A stretch of DNA of 23,627 bases from an uncultured Eubacteriales bacterium (lineage in GTDB: Bacteria; Bacillota; Clostridia; Christensenellales; Borkfalkiaceae). The position numbers and the translations under genes are program-made. The notes under the pieces are model-generated. The model was given only the letters and a program-made list of their open reading frames with translations, was not told the DNA's origin and did no database searches. The stretch covers positions 1-23,627 of the forward strand of contig URKE01000028.1 of assembly GCA_900548285.1 (NCBI GenBank). The letters are read 5' to 3'. Shown one piece after another: positions 13,902 to 21,277 of this stretch (positions within the stretch are counted from its first letter, which is position 1; each line of letters starts with the position of its first letter).

Positions 13902-16496
13902 TCAATCGAGCGGGGAAAGAATCGTTACGTGGTTCTTTGCAAGGAATCTATTAATCGATTCGAAACAGAATGTCATTACTTTACCTAAAATCGAGTCGAA
14001 TTGAATAAGACAGATAAGTATCGCAATGAACTTCCAGTTTTCGTTTCTGAAGTCCGTAAACAGATTCGGGAGATGGAATAACGACGGCATCAACAGCGTC
14101 ATCATAAATATCGATAACGTTGTGATTATCGTCACTACGGTGGCTCTGTAGAAGTTATACGGCTTACAAATGATATGAAGATACGAAATCCCGCCGAACG
14201 TTAAAGCCGCAACGAGCAACGTGTCGTACATCTGCGGTGTAAACTCGTTAAAATCTATTCCGATTCGCTTGATAAACTGGAAAGCCAGCACGTTGAAAAG
14301 CAGTATGCTTGCTCCCGGAAGAGCGTGTGAAACGAGGTATCCGATAAATTTTCCGTTTACTTTATTCGTGTTCGGTTGCATCGAGAGCGCGAACGAACCT
14401 AAGCCGATAACGAGCAGTTCAAGTAACGTCATCATGTTGCTTCTGAACGGGAAAAGACTGCCGCCGATTATCGAAATAATCGCGAGAACCATCGTGAAAA
14501 TCGTTTTCATAAGGAAAAGCGACGATGATTTTTCGATATTATTGATAACCCTTCGTCCTTCGGCAACAACGTGCGGAATGGAGTTGAAATTATTGTCCAT
14601 AAGCACGATATGCGCTATGTTTTTCGTTGCGTCGCTGCCTGTGGCAACCGTTATCGAACAATCCGATTCCTTCATTGCAAGTATGTCGTTAACGCCGTCG
14701 CCCGTCATCGCAACGGTGTGACCGTTCGATTTTATAGTCTTTATCAGAAGGGCTTTTTGTTCCGGCGTGACTCTGCCGAAGACGTTATATTTATTTGCGA
14801 TATTGATTACTTCGGTCTTGCTCATTCCTTCGAGCGAAACGAACTTTTCCGCGCCTTCGATCCCGGCTCTTTTCGCAACTTCCGAAACGGTAAGCGGATT
14901 ATCTCCCGAAATGACCTTGATTGCAACTTCATTTTTCTTGAACCATTCGATGGTTTTCACGGCATCGCGGCGGATATTGTCGCTCAGCATTATTATCGCG
15001 AACGGTTCCGCATCGTCGGGTATTTCTCCTTTTTTGATGGATTTATCCGATCTTGCGAGCATCAGAACTCTTTGTCCGAGAGCGGTGTAATGTTCGATTT
15101 GTTTTATAACGTTTTCGCCGATATTTCGATTTTTGAATATGAATTCATAAGCGCCGAGAATGAACGTTCCGATTTCTTTTCCGCCGTTTAAAAACGTCAC
15201 CGCCGAATATTTTTTTTCCGAGGAAAACGGCACGGTTTGCTTTGCGATAAGTTTCGGTGTGCATCCGAAATGATTTTTTAAAGCGCGGGCGGTCGGGTTG
15301 TTGTCTCCGAGCGCGCTTTGCATCGAGGCTACGATATCGTTTATCGGGTATTCGTAAGTTGTATCGAAGAGATGATAATCGATAACCTGCATTCTGCCGT
15401 CGGTTATCGTGCCGGTTTTATCGAGGCACAGAACGTCAACCCTGGCGAGCATTTCAAGCGAATACATATCCTGAACGGATGTGTGTCTGTTTGCAAGTCT
15501 GATTACGCCTACAGCCAGCGCCAAAGTCGTTAAAAGCAACATTCCCGAGGGAATCATTCCGATAATGACCGAAGTCGTACTGCTGACCATTCTTACGATT
15601 CCTTCGGCGGTAAGTTTTCCGTTGGCGATAAACATCGGGTTTGCCTGCTCCACGATAGCCGTGTAATTTGTATAAAGCGCGCCCGCGCTTATCGGCACGA
15701 TAAGTATACCGATTATCTTGATTATCCAGTTGAGCGTTATCATGAGTTCGCTGTGAGGACTCTGAAACTTTTTCGCTTTTGCGGACAGCTGCTGAATATA
15801 TCTGTTTTCACCGACTTTATCGGCAATCACGTATGCGTTTCCGCCGACGACGTAACTTCCCGAAAGAAGCGCGTCGCCCGTCTGTTTCTTCACGGGGACG
15901 GATTCGCCCGTGAGCATCGATTCGTTGACTTCGAGATATCCTTTAACGATTGTACCGTCTATACATATCTGATCGCCCGTCGAAAGTTTTATAACGTCGT
16001 CGAGAACTACTTCGGTGACGGGAATTTTAACGACTTTACCGTTACGTAAGGCTGTTGTCGTCGGCTGATTTAGAATCGATAATTTTTCGATCGAAAATTT
16101 CGCTCTGATTTCCTGAAAAATTCCTATTATAAGATTGAGAACGTAAACGATAACGAAAAAGTAGTTTGAAATATTTTTTTCTCTCGCTACGATCAGCGCG
16201 ACTACGCAAATAACGCACAGAAGGTTGAAAAACGTGAAAAGATTAGACGTTATTATGCTTAAAATTGTTTTTGAGTACGTTTTAGCCTTTTCGTTTGTCT
16301 GTCCTTGCGCGGTTCTGAGGGCAACCTGACTGCCGGACAAACCCATATTCACATCCGGCGCGAAACGGTCGTCGTCGTTCACGGAAATCTTCGCCCGTTT
16401 TTTTCGTCTTTTTCTCAGATGCGGTTTAATGTATCCGTCGATATATTTATCCGCAATATTATCGGTTAATTTATTGTTTTTTTCTTCTTCGTTCAT
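13902..16496 (-). CDS. Cation-transporting P-type ATPase, Exp7/CtpE-like
   Basis: 864 residues, inner membrane, ATP-driven cation pump. After a basic soluble N-terminus (about 1-75) come two membrane helices, then the actuator domain with TGES (196-199) and the fourth-helix ion-site motif IPSGM (315-319). Next are the phosphorylation site LDKTGTITDG with Asp359, the hinge VTPEQKALLI, and TGDGVND (about 593-599). Several C-terminal helices follow. The LLTTLALAVGVIRLANRHTSVQDMYSLEMLARVDVLCLDKTGT stretch is the pattern of the Streptococcus Exp7 and mycobacterial CtpE group, some of which move Ca2+; the ion here is not determinable by eye. All catalytic motifs are intact. AAGGA lies five bases before the ATG. 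Divergent from the M29 aminopeptidase. Confidence 0.93.
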   Translation of the reverse strand: MNEEEKNNKLTDNIADKYIDGYIKPHLRKRRKKRAKISVNDDDRFAPDVNMGLSGSQVALRTAQGQTNEKAKTYSKTILSIITSNLFTFFNLLCVICVVALIVAREKNISNYFFVIVYVLNLIIGIFQEIRAKFSIEKLSILNQPTTTALRNGKVVKIPVTEVVLDDVIKLSTGDQICIDGTIVKGYLEVNESMLTGESVPVKKQTGDALLSGSYVVGGNAYVIADKVGENRYIQQLSAKAKKFQSPHSELMITLNWIIKIIGILIVPISAGALYTNYTAIVEQANPMFIANGKLTAEGIVRMVSSTTSVIIGMIPSGMLLLTTLALAVGVIRLANRHTSVQDMYSLEMLARVDVLCLDKTGTITDGRMQVIDYHLFDTTYEYPINDIVASMQSALGDNNPTARALKNHFGCTPKLIAKQTVPFSSEKKYSAVTFLNGGKEIGTFILGAYEFIFKNRNIGENVIKQIEHYTALGQRVLMLARSDKSIKKGEIPDDAEPFAIIMLSDNIRRDAVKTIEWFKKNEVAIKVISGDNPLTVSEVAKRAGIEGAEKFVSLEGMSKTEVINIANKYNVFGRVTPEQKALLIKTIKSNGHTVAMTGDGVNDILAMKESDCSITVATGSDATKNIAHIVLMDNNFNSIPHVVAEGRRVINNIEKSSSLFLMKTIFTMVLAIISIIGGSLFPFRSNMMTLLELLVIGLGSFALSMQPNTNKVNGKFIGYLVSHALPGASILLFNVLAFQFIKRIGIDFNEFTPQMYDTLLVAALTFGGISYLHIICKPYNFYRATVVTIITTLSIFMMTLLMPSLFHLPNLFTDFRNENWKFIAILICLIQFDSILGKVMTFCFESINRFLAKNHVTILSPLD

Positions 16497-16533
16497 ATTT
16501 TCCTTTATGATCTTATAATAAAATCATATTGCC

Positions 16534-16561
16534 ATTATATCATATTATATATATTTTTCAA
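16534..16561 (-). promoter_or_regulatory. Sigma-A promoter of the P-type ATPase gene
   Basis: On the minus strand TTGAAA (16561-16556), a 16-base spacer and TATAAT (16539-16534). The start near 16527 gives a leader of about 30 bases containing AAGGA. Confidence 0.75.
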
Positions 16562-16611
16562 ATTAAAAACAACGCTGTTGTCAATTTATTTTTTAATATT
16601 GCGGGATATGA

Positions 16612-16640
16612 TTGATTTTTAAACGCATTTTTGTTAAAAT
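16612..16640 (+). promoter_or_regulatory. Sigma-A promoter of the M29 aminopeptidase gene, predicted leaderless
   Basis: TTGATT (16612-16617), a 17-base spacer and TAAAAT (16635-16640). Only TAGGAT separates the -10 from the ATG at 16647, so the normal start site (seventh base after the -10) is the A of the ATG itself. Confidence 0.8.
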
Positions 16641-16646
16641 TAGGAT

Positions 16647-17879
16647 ATGAAAAAAGAAATTATTAAAAAATACGCCGAGCTTCTCGTAAAAGTTGGCGTA
16701 AACTTGCAAAAAGGTGAAAAACTTGTCGTTTCGTCGCCCGTAATCGCTGCTGATCTTACGAGAGAGATTGCAAAAGCGGCTTATAAAAGCGGCGCGAGAG
16801 ATGTTGACGTTCTCTGGAACGATCAGGAACTTGAAAAAATCGGCTTAAAAAACAGGACGATAAAAAGTCTTTCCGTTATTCCCGATTGGGCAAAAGCGCA
16901 ACGAGAAAGTTATATTGAGGAAAAAATATGTTATATCGCGATTCTTTCTCTCAATCCCGACGCGATGAAAAACGTTTCGTCGAAGAAAATTTCCGTAGCA
17001 AGAAAGGCGAAAAGAATAGCGTTCCGGAAGTTCTCCGAGTATACGAGTTCCAACAAAATCAGATGGACGATTGCCGCGTACCCCAACAAAGCGTGGGCGA
17101 AAAAAGTTTATCCGGATTTTTCTTCATCCGTGGCTTTAAAAAAATTGTGGGAAGCGGTTATTTCGTGCGTAAGATTGGATAGACCGTCCGTAGTCGATGC
17201 ATGGGCCGAACATCAGAGCAATCTTCAAAGACGATGCGAGTTTTTAAATAAGGCGAAGATTAAACGATTTATTTATAAAAATTCTATCGGTACCGATTTT
17301 TCGATCGGAATGCCGGATAATTACATATTTTGCGGCGGCGCAGAACTCGGCGCTCTTGACGGAATTCCTTTCACCGCTAATCTGCCAACGGAAGAAGTGT
17401 TTTCTTCGCCGGACAGATTGACGGCGAACGGTAGGCTCGCTTCGGCAATGCCGTTATCCTCAAATGGTAAATTAATCGATAAATTCTGGATAGAATTTAA
17501 AAACGGAAGAATAATTGATTACGGAGCCGAAAAAGGACTTGACACGCTTAAAGAAATTATCGAAACGGACGACGGTTCGCATTATCTCGGAGAGATCGCG
17601 CTTGTCGGTTTTGATTCGCCCGTGAGAAAACAAAACGTGTTGTTTTTTGAAACGCTTTTCGATGAAAACGCGAGTTGCCATTTCGCGATAGGCAACAGTT
17701 ATCCGAACTGCGTCGAGGGCGGTGGGGATATGGACGATGAATCGCTTCTTGCCGCCGGGCTGAACGTTTCTCTCGAACACGTAGATTTTATGGTCGGCAC
17801 AAGAGATCTTTCTATTTCGTGTGAAACCGTCGACGGCAGACAATTCGATATTTTCGTCAACGGCGAGTGGGTTATCTGA
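16647..17879 (+). CDS. M29-family metallo-aminopeptidase (AmpS/PepS-like)
   Basis: 410 residues, the usual length. A cytoplasmic, two-metal exopeptidase that removes N-terminal residues from peptides. The N-terminus KKYAELLVKVGVNLQKGEKLVV is typical, so the ATG at 16647 is the right start even though no ribosome binding site precedes it. The metal-site motifs are in order: NLPTEEVFSSPD (about 244-255), HYLGEIALVGFDSP (about 312-325), ASCHFAIGNSYPNC (about 342-355) and LEHVDFMVGTRDLSI (about 377-391). The glutamates, histidines, tyrosine and aspartate expected as ligands are all there. A preceding Lys-rich region (about 105-160) looks more basic than in well-known members. It is followed after 65 bases by the ATPase-like gene and may be co-transcribed with it. 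Confidence 0.93.
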   Translation: MKKEIIKKYAELLVKVGVNLQKGEKLVVSSPVIAADLTREIAKAAYKSGARDVDVLWNDQELEKIGLKNRTIKSLSVIPDWAKAQRESYIEEKICYIAILSLNPDAMKNVSSKKISVARKAKRIAFRKFSEYTSSNKIRWTIAAYPNKAWAKKVYPDFSSSVALKKLWEAVISCVRLDRPSVVDAWAEHQSNLQRRCEFLNKAKIKRFIYKNSIGTDFSIGMPDNYIFCGGAELGALDGIPFTANLPTEEVFSSPDRLTANGRLASAMPLSSNGKLIDKFWIEFKNGRIIDYGAEKGLDTLKEIIETDDGSHYLGEIALVGFDSPVRKQNVLFFETLFDENASCHFAIGNSYPNCVEGGGDMDDESLLAAGLNVSLEHVDFMVGTRDLSISCETVDGRQFDIFVNGEWVI

Positions 17880-17944
17880 ACCGGATTTATGATTTAAATC
17901 GTATAAGCCGAAAAACAGAAAAATTATTATGAAAGGAGTTTAAT

Positions 17945-19846
17945 ATGGACGATAAAATTAAAAACGTCGAAATTAAAATCAAAGATTACGCTTCGATCGA
18001 TAAATCCGTCCTGGACGAGACTTTGAGTGAAATAAGCGCGATCGACGGTGTTCTCGATTGTAAGTTCGACGACGAATCAGAATCGATAAAGTACCTTATA
18101 AGTTCTTTATCGAGCGATTATGACGTTTTCAGCGCGCTTATGGCGATTTGCGAAAATCACGGAATCGATCTTATTTTCGATGACGATGATGAGGTTGTCG
18201 GCGAACGTAATCGGGGACTTGAAACAAACGAAGAGCCGGACGGCGAGAACTTCGAAGAAGAGGAAGCCGAGGACGAAGAACTGAAGAAAATAAAAGAGAA
18301 GAGGTACGAAAAAGCCGAAAATATAATCGTTCTCGCGATTTCGGCGATTCTCATCGTTCTCGGATTTATATTTGAGAAATCCAACGCGGATGCCTCCATG
18401 TGGATTTTTATGTTCGGATATGCCTTGGCGGGTTATGAAACGTTATATGCTTTTATCAGCGATATCGCCGAAAAAAGATATGCAACCGAAAAAGGTCTTG
18501 TGCTTGTTTCGTCGTTTGTTGTGTTGTATTTCGGGTTCCGTCTTTTAGGTTGCGCGATCATTTTCTCTTATTCGTTAATTTCGTGTTTGTATTCTGTTTT
18601 TGCAAACTCCGAGAGCAGACTTAAAGAGGTCGGTTATACAGACGAGCAAATCGAAATCGTAAAAAACAAAACGCATACGGATAAGAAAAAACTGTTTATT
18701 TACGATATGATTTTGCTTTGCGCCGGCTTGCTTCTCGTGTTTATTCCGCCTGTATTTAGCGGTAGCCGGTATTGGTCAACGCTTACTCAAAAATGGTTGT
18801 GTATCGGTTCAAGCGTAATTTTCTTCGGCTCTTTAAGCAGTAATATCGCATCGCTGGTTAAAAACTATGTTTTTGCTCGTGTTTACGCGGCGTCGAACGA
18901 AATAATGTTCAACGAGGACAAATTTGAGGAAACATTAGAAAAAATCTCTTCAGCAGAAAAGATTTGTTTCGATAAAACGGGCGTGATTACGGTTGAAAGC
19001 GGAAAAGTTATCGGCGTTGAAACCGTTAACGAAATGAAGTTTTCGGAATATCTCGTCACTGCGGAAGCGGATTTAAACGACCCGATTGCGAAAACGATTA
19101 AAGAATATTATAAAGACGTTAACGTCGTTGAAAAAAGTAATTTCGAATTTGTCGAGGGCAGGGGAGCGAGTTTTGTTGTCGAAGGCAAGACAATCCTTAT
19201 CGGCAGCAAGAAGTTTTTGAATAAAAACAACGTTGCTATTGACGAATCGATTGAAAATCCAGTCGTTTATGTTGCCGAAAACGGTGTAATCCTCGGTAAA
19301 ATCGTCATTGAATTTGCAATAAGAGAAAATTCTTACGGCGCGATCGTCGAACTTGAAGAGGACTTGGGCGTCGGCAGCAAACTCCTGAGCGCGGATTCTA
19401 AAGAAAGTGTCGAAATTGTAAAAAACGCCGTCGGTTTCGACGGGGCCGTTTCCGGCGCGACGGTAAACTATAAAGCCGAAAGCGTTAAGGAAAGCAATGC
19501 TATTTACGTCGGTAACGCCATTGCCGATAAAGAAACGATTAAAAGAACGCGCGGCATTGCTCTCGGAGCGATGGATAAGCCTTGCGAAGGCTCGAGCGTT
19601 TCCGCAAAAACCGCAGATCCGAAAGTCGTTCCTACGATAATTAAACTTGCGAAAAGAACGATTAAAATCAATAAACAAAACAAAATAATCTTTATTGCGT
19701 CGAGGATTTTCTTTTTCCTGCTCGGAGTTGTTTTAACACTTGCGGTCGGTTATCGTTTTGCAATGTTCTGGGCTGTTATCGGCGTTTTACTCGGCGATAT
19801 CGCGGCGTTTCTGAACGATTGTAGAAACCTTACCGAAGTCGTTTAA
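17945..19846 (+). CDS. Degenerate P1B-type ATPase-like membrane protein, actuator domain missing
   Basis: 633 residues. N-terminal part (1 to about 77) looks like a heavy-metal-binding ferredoxin fold without CxxC. An acidic linker (about 78-105, Asp/Glu/Asn-rich) follows, then helices at about 119-137, 150-172 and 182-214. Where P-type ATPases have the actuator with TGE there is only a 30-residue loop. Two helices follow without the CPC/CPx motif. The P domain starts normally with CFDKTGVIT (Asp343), and a nucleotide-binding-like EGRGASFVVEGKTILIGSKKFL follows. TGD is replaced by SAD and GDGxND by GNAIAD. Two C-terminal helices end the protein. It cannot run the standard pump cycle as read, so a pseudo-ATPase, regulator or metal sensor is likely. 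The reading frame is intact with a good AAAGGAG site, arguing against recent decay. Confidence 0.8.
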   Translation: MDDKIKNVEIKIKDYASIDKSVLDETLSEISAIDGVLDCKFDDESESIKYLISSLSSDYDVFSALMAICENHGIDLIFDDDDEVVGERNRGLETNEEPDGENFEEEEAEDEELKKIKEKRYEKAENIIVLAISAILIVLGFIFEKSNADASMWIFMFGYALAGYETLYAFISDIAEKRYATEKGLVLVSSFVVLYFGFRLLGCAIIFSYSLISCLYSVFANSESRLKEVGYTDEQIEIVKNKTHTDKKKLFIYDMILLCAGLLLVFIPPVFSGSRYWSTLTQKWLCIGSSVIFFGSLSSNIASLVKNYVFARVYAASNEIMFNEDKFEETLEKISSAEKICFDKTGVITVESGKVIGVETVNEMKFSEYLVTAEADLNDPIAKTIKEYYKDVNVVEKSNFEFVEGRGASFVVEGKTILIGSKKFLNKNNVAIDESIENPVVYVAENGVILGKIVIEFAIRENSYGAIVELEEDLGVGSKLLSADSKESVEIVKNAVGFDGAVSGATVNYKAESVKESNAIYVGNAIADKETIKRTRGIALGAMDKPCEGSSVSAKTADPKVVPTIIKLAKRTIKINKQNKIIFIASRIFFFLLGVVLTLAVGYRFAMFWAVIGVLLGDIAAFLNDCRNLTEVV

Positions 19847-19900
19847 CGCCCGTTACGCGTAATTTATTGAAGTCGTTTAACGCTCGTTACGTGTAATTTA
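19835..19900. repeat. 34-bp tandem duplication across two convergent gene ends
   Basis: Copy one (19835-19866) and copy two (19869-19900) match over 30 of 32 bases, both differences being C to T, with a period of 34. Copy one contains the last codons and stop of the ATPase-like gene (GAAGTCGTTTAA). On the minus strand, copy two encodes the last residues of TrmO and its stop falls in copy one. No terminator hairpin is seen between the two genes. Confidence 0.9.
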
Positions 19901-20544
19901 GTATTGTCAACGCAAAAATCGATATCGAAGCCGGCGAATTTCATCGTAAATTTTTTGCCGTCGTCGTGATAAGAGGGACGTGGATCGTCTGCAAGACAGT
20001 CGATGAGCGTCTTTCTTTTATTTTCGGGAATAATATTCAACAGGTTTTGCGGAAAATCAACCTCGAGGGTGTGATATTTTGTGGTTTCGGTAAACCCCTC
20101 CGTTGCGTCGTTGTGGATATCGGCGTACGGAATATAAGGCTTTATGTCGAAAATCGGCGTGCCGTTTACAAGGTCCGCGCCGGATACGAAAAGACAGATG
20201 CCCTCGGACGTTTTCTCGATTTTTTCGAGTTTAACGGACGATAGTCCGAGATTGTTCGGCCTGAAAGGCGACCGCGTTGCAAAAACTCCCACGCGTTTGT
20301 TTCCGCCGAGCCGGGGCGGGCGGACGGTTGGCGAAAATTTATCGCGGTGAGCGAGGGAAAAATCGAAAATCAGCCATATATAGTTGAAGTTTTCCAAACC
20401 GCGAAAAGCGTTCGGGTCGGAGTATTCCGGAGCGATAACGATTTTTCCTTCGAGTGATGAAACTCTGCCGCTCTGGCGCGGAACGCCGAACTTGTCGTCG
20501 AAATCGGTATAAATTTTTGCGATGGGTTTTAATTCGTAATTCAT
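19864..20544 (-). CDS. trmO: tRNA m6t6A37 methyltransferase TrmO (TsaA family)
   Basis: 226 residues, normal for the family. It uses S-adenosylmethionine to methylate threonylcarbamoyl-adenosine 37 of ANN-decoding tRNAs. Motifs in order: KFGVPRQSG (about 18-26), the long RPPRLGGNKRVGVFATRSPFRPNNLGLSSVKL block (about 75-106), DLVNGTPIFDIKPYIPYAD (about 124-142) and the C-terminal DDPRPSY. The C-terminal tail (HVTSVKRLQ) is shaped by the 34-bp duplication. The ATG at 20544 matches the family N-terminus, has no Shine-Dalgarno sequence, and lies six bases after a consensus -10. It is transcribed away from the adjacent tRNA gene, so tRNA modification and a tRNA lie back to back. Confidence 0.95.
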   Translation of the reverse strand: MNYELKPIAKIYTDFDDKFGVPRQSGRVSSLEGKIVIAPEYSDPNAFRGLENFNYIWLIFDFSLAHRDKFSPTVRPPRLGGNKRVGVFATRSPFRPNNLGLSSVKLEKIEKTSEGICLFVSGADLVNGTPIFDIKPYIPYADIHNDATEGFTETTKYHTLEVDFPQNLLNIIPENKRKTLIDCLADDPRPSYHDDGKKFTMKFAGFDIDFCVDNTKLHVTSVKRLQ

Positions 20545-20550
20545 AAATCC

Positions 20551-20579
20551 ATTATATATTTATACCGTCAAAAAATCAA
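20551..20579 (-). promoter_or_regulatory. Sigma-A promoter of trmO, predicted leaderless
   Basis: On the minus strand TTGATT (20579-20574), a 17-base spacer and TATAAT (20556-20551), then GGATTT and the ATG at 20544. The expected transcript start is the A of the ATG. Confidence 0.85.
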
Positions 20580-20618
20580 GAAAAAAAGAATTTAATTTAA
20601 AAAAGAGCGTAAAAACCA

Positions 20619-20647
20619 TTGACAAAAGCCGAATAATAATATAAAAT
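20619..20647 (+). promoter_or_regulatory. Promoter of tRNA-Ser(CGA)
   Basis: Consensus TTGACA (20619-20624), a 17-base spacer and TAAAAT (20642-20647). The start near 20654 gives a short 5' leader of about 8 bases before the mature tRNA end. Confidence 0.85.
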
Positions 20648-20661
20648 AATTATGCTTTTAC

Positions 20662-20750
20662 GGAAAGATATCGAAGTGGTCATAACGGCCCTGACTCGAA
20701 ATCAGGTATGCGGCAACGCATCGTGGGTTCGAATCCCACTCTTTCCGCCA
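20662..20750 (+). tRNA. tRNA-Ser(CGA)
   Basis: A class II tRNA of 89 bases with encoded CCA. The acceptor stem pairs GGAAAGA (20662-20668) with TCTTTCC, followed by discriminator G and CCA (20748-20750). The anticodon stem CCTGA/TCAGG encloses loop CTCGAAA, giving anticodon CGA at 20697-20699, which reads UCG. The long variable arm (ATGCGGCAACGCAT) and the T arm GTGGGTTCGAATCCCAC are intact. UCG is a favoured serine codon throughout the window, which fits a dedicated tRNA. Confidence 0.97.
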
Positions 20751-20758
20751 TTAGTGAA

Positions 20759-20803
20759 TAATACGAACCCTGAATCAAAAACGGGGTTCGTATTATTTTT
20801 TTT
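20759..20803 (+). terminator. Rho-independent terminator of tRNA-Ser
   Basis: A 12-bp stem TAATACGAACCC (20759-20770) with GGGTTCGTATTA (20784-20795), a 13-base loop, and eight T's (20796-20803). It starts 8 bases after the tRNA CCA. Confidence 0.93.
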
Positions 20804-20806
20804 CGT

Positions 20807-20908
20807 ATTCGGCAGCGAACCGTCCAGCCACTAAACAAGCATTCGGCGGCGAACCGTCCAGCCACTTAACAAGCGTTCGGCGGCGAACCGTTCAGCCGTT
20901 AAAAAATA
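20807..20908. repeat. Three tandem 34-bp repeats downstream of the tRNA
   Basis: Units begin at 20807, 20841 and 20875. Units one and two differ at only two positions; unit three matches well over its first 27 or so bases and then becomes AT-rich. Each contains the inverted repeat TTCG-GCRG-CGAA, so each could form a small hairpin, and the stem is kept in all copies. There are no spacers. The repeats begin 4 bases after the tRNA terminator T-tract. Confidence 0.9.
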
Positions 20909-21148
20909 TTTTTTAAAAAAATTCAAAATTTCGCGTCCAAAACGGGCAATACGGTATAAAATATTTGAAAGAAAATATAAATAAACCCAAAAACAATAAA
21001 AAAACAAAATGAAAAAAGTCAATCGTTAGTTATAGTTGTGTGAAAATTTGCAACAAACCATACCCAAAACCACTATAAAAACCTAAAAACCGACATTTTG
21101 AACAAAAAAAGTCGTTTTTTTTTTTTTGACCGAATATTGGAAAAAAAC
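20909..21148. other. AT-rich intergenic stretch without a gene
   Basis: Very AT-rich with many A-runs. No ORF with coding character, no convincing promoter, and no RNA gene were found. Its only clear structure is the hairpin and T13 tract at 21091-21127. A TATAAA at 20955-20960 has no -35 partner. Confidence 0.6.
21091..21127 (+). terminator. Terminator-like hairpin with T13 tract and no obvious upstream gene
   Basis: CGAC-A-TTTT (21091-21099) pairs with AAAA-A-GTCG (21106-21114) with one A/A mismatch and loop GAACAA, followed directly by thirteen T's (21115-21127). The stem is weak but the U-tract is the longest in the window. It may back up the tRNA terminator, end an unseen small RNA, or shield the prepilin promoter 21 bases downstream. 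Confidence 0.5.
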
Positions 21149-21177
21149 TTGACAAAAGGTCTACCGTGGGATAGAAT
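21149..21177 (+). promoter_or_regulatory. Promoter of the prepilin-like gene
   Basis: TTGACA (21149-21154), a 17-base spacer and TAGAAT (21172-21177). The start near 21184 gives an unusually long leader of about 177 bases containing the 32-bp repeats. Confidence 0.8.
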
Positions 21178-21200
21178 AATCTCGTAAAAACGTCATAGAA

Positions 21201-21277
21201 TTTGTTGTAGGGGCGCAAAAGTGAGGCGCAAATTTGTTGTAGAGGCGCAAAAGTGGGGCGCAAAAGTCAGGCGCAAA
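21201..21277 (+). repeat. 32-bp tandem repeats in the leader of the prepilin-like gene
   Basis: Two units (21201-21232 and 21233-21264) differ at two positions, and a partial third follows (21265-21277). The core GGCGCAAA recurs five times in about 75 bases. The repeats lie between the promoter and the start codon, so they are transcribed as 5' leader. Confidence 0.9.

Noticed and set aside
14571..15191. 206-residue plus-strand ORF
   Set aside because: Antisense to the P-type ATPase core motifs. Composition is that of a reverse-complement shadow.
17885..17910. GATTTAAATC palindrome between the M29 and ATPase-like genes
   Set aside because: Short and AT-rich, and the flanks do not extend the pairing without bulges. 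No repeat of it was seen that would mark it as an operator.
20662..20750. tRNA-Ser as an integration site for a mobile element
   Set aside because: No second copy of the tRNA 3' end is seen downstream, and no integrase gene lies in the window.
20680..20865. Minus-strand ORF containing ERVGFEPTMRC
   Set aside because: It lies across the tRNA-Ser antisense, its terminator and the 34-bp repeats. This residue string is a well-known artefact of translating tRNA-Ser genes.
20807..20908. Repeats considered as a CRISPR array
   Set aside because: The units are directly adjacent with no spacers, only three copies exist, and no cas gene is present.
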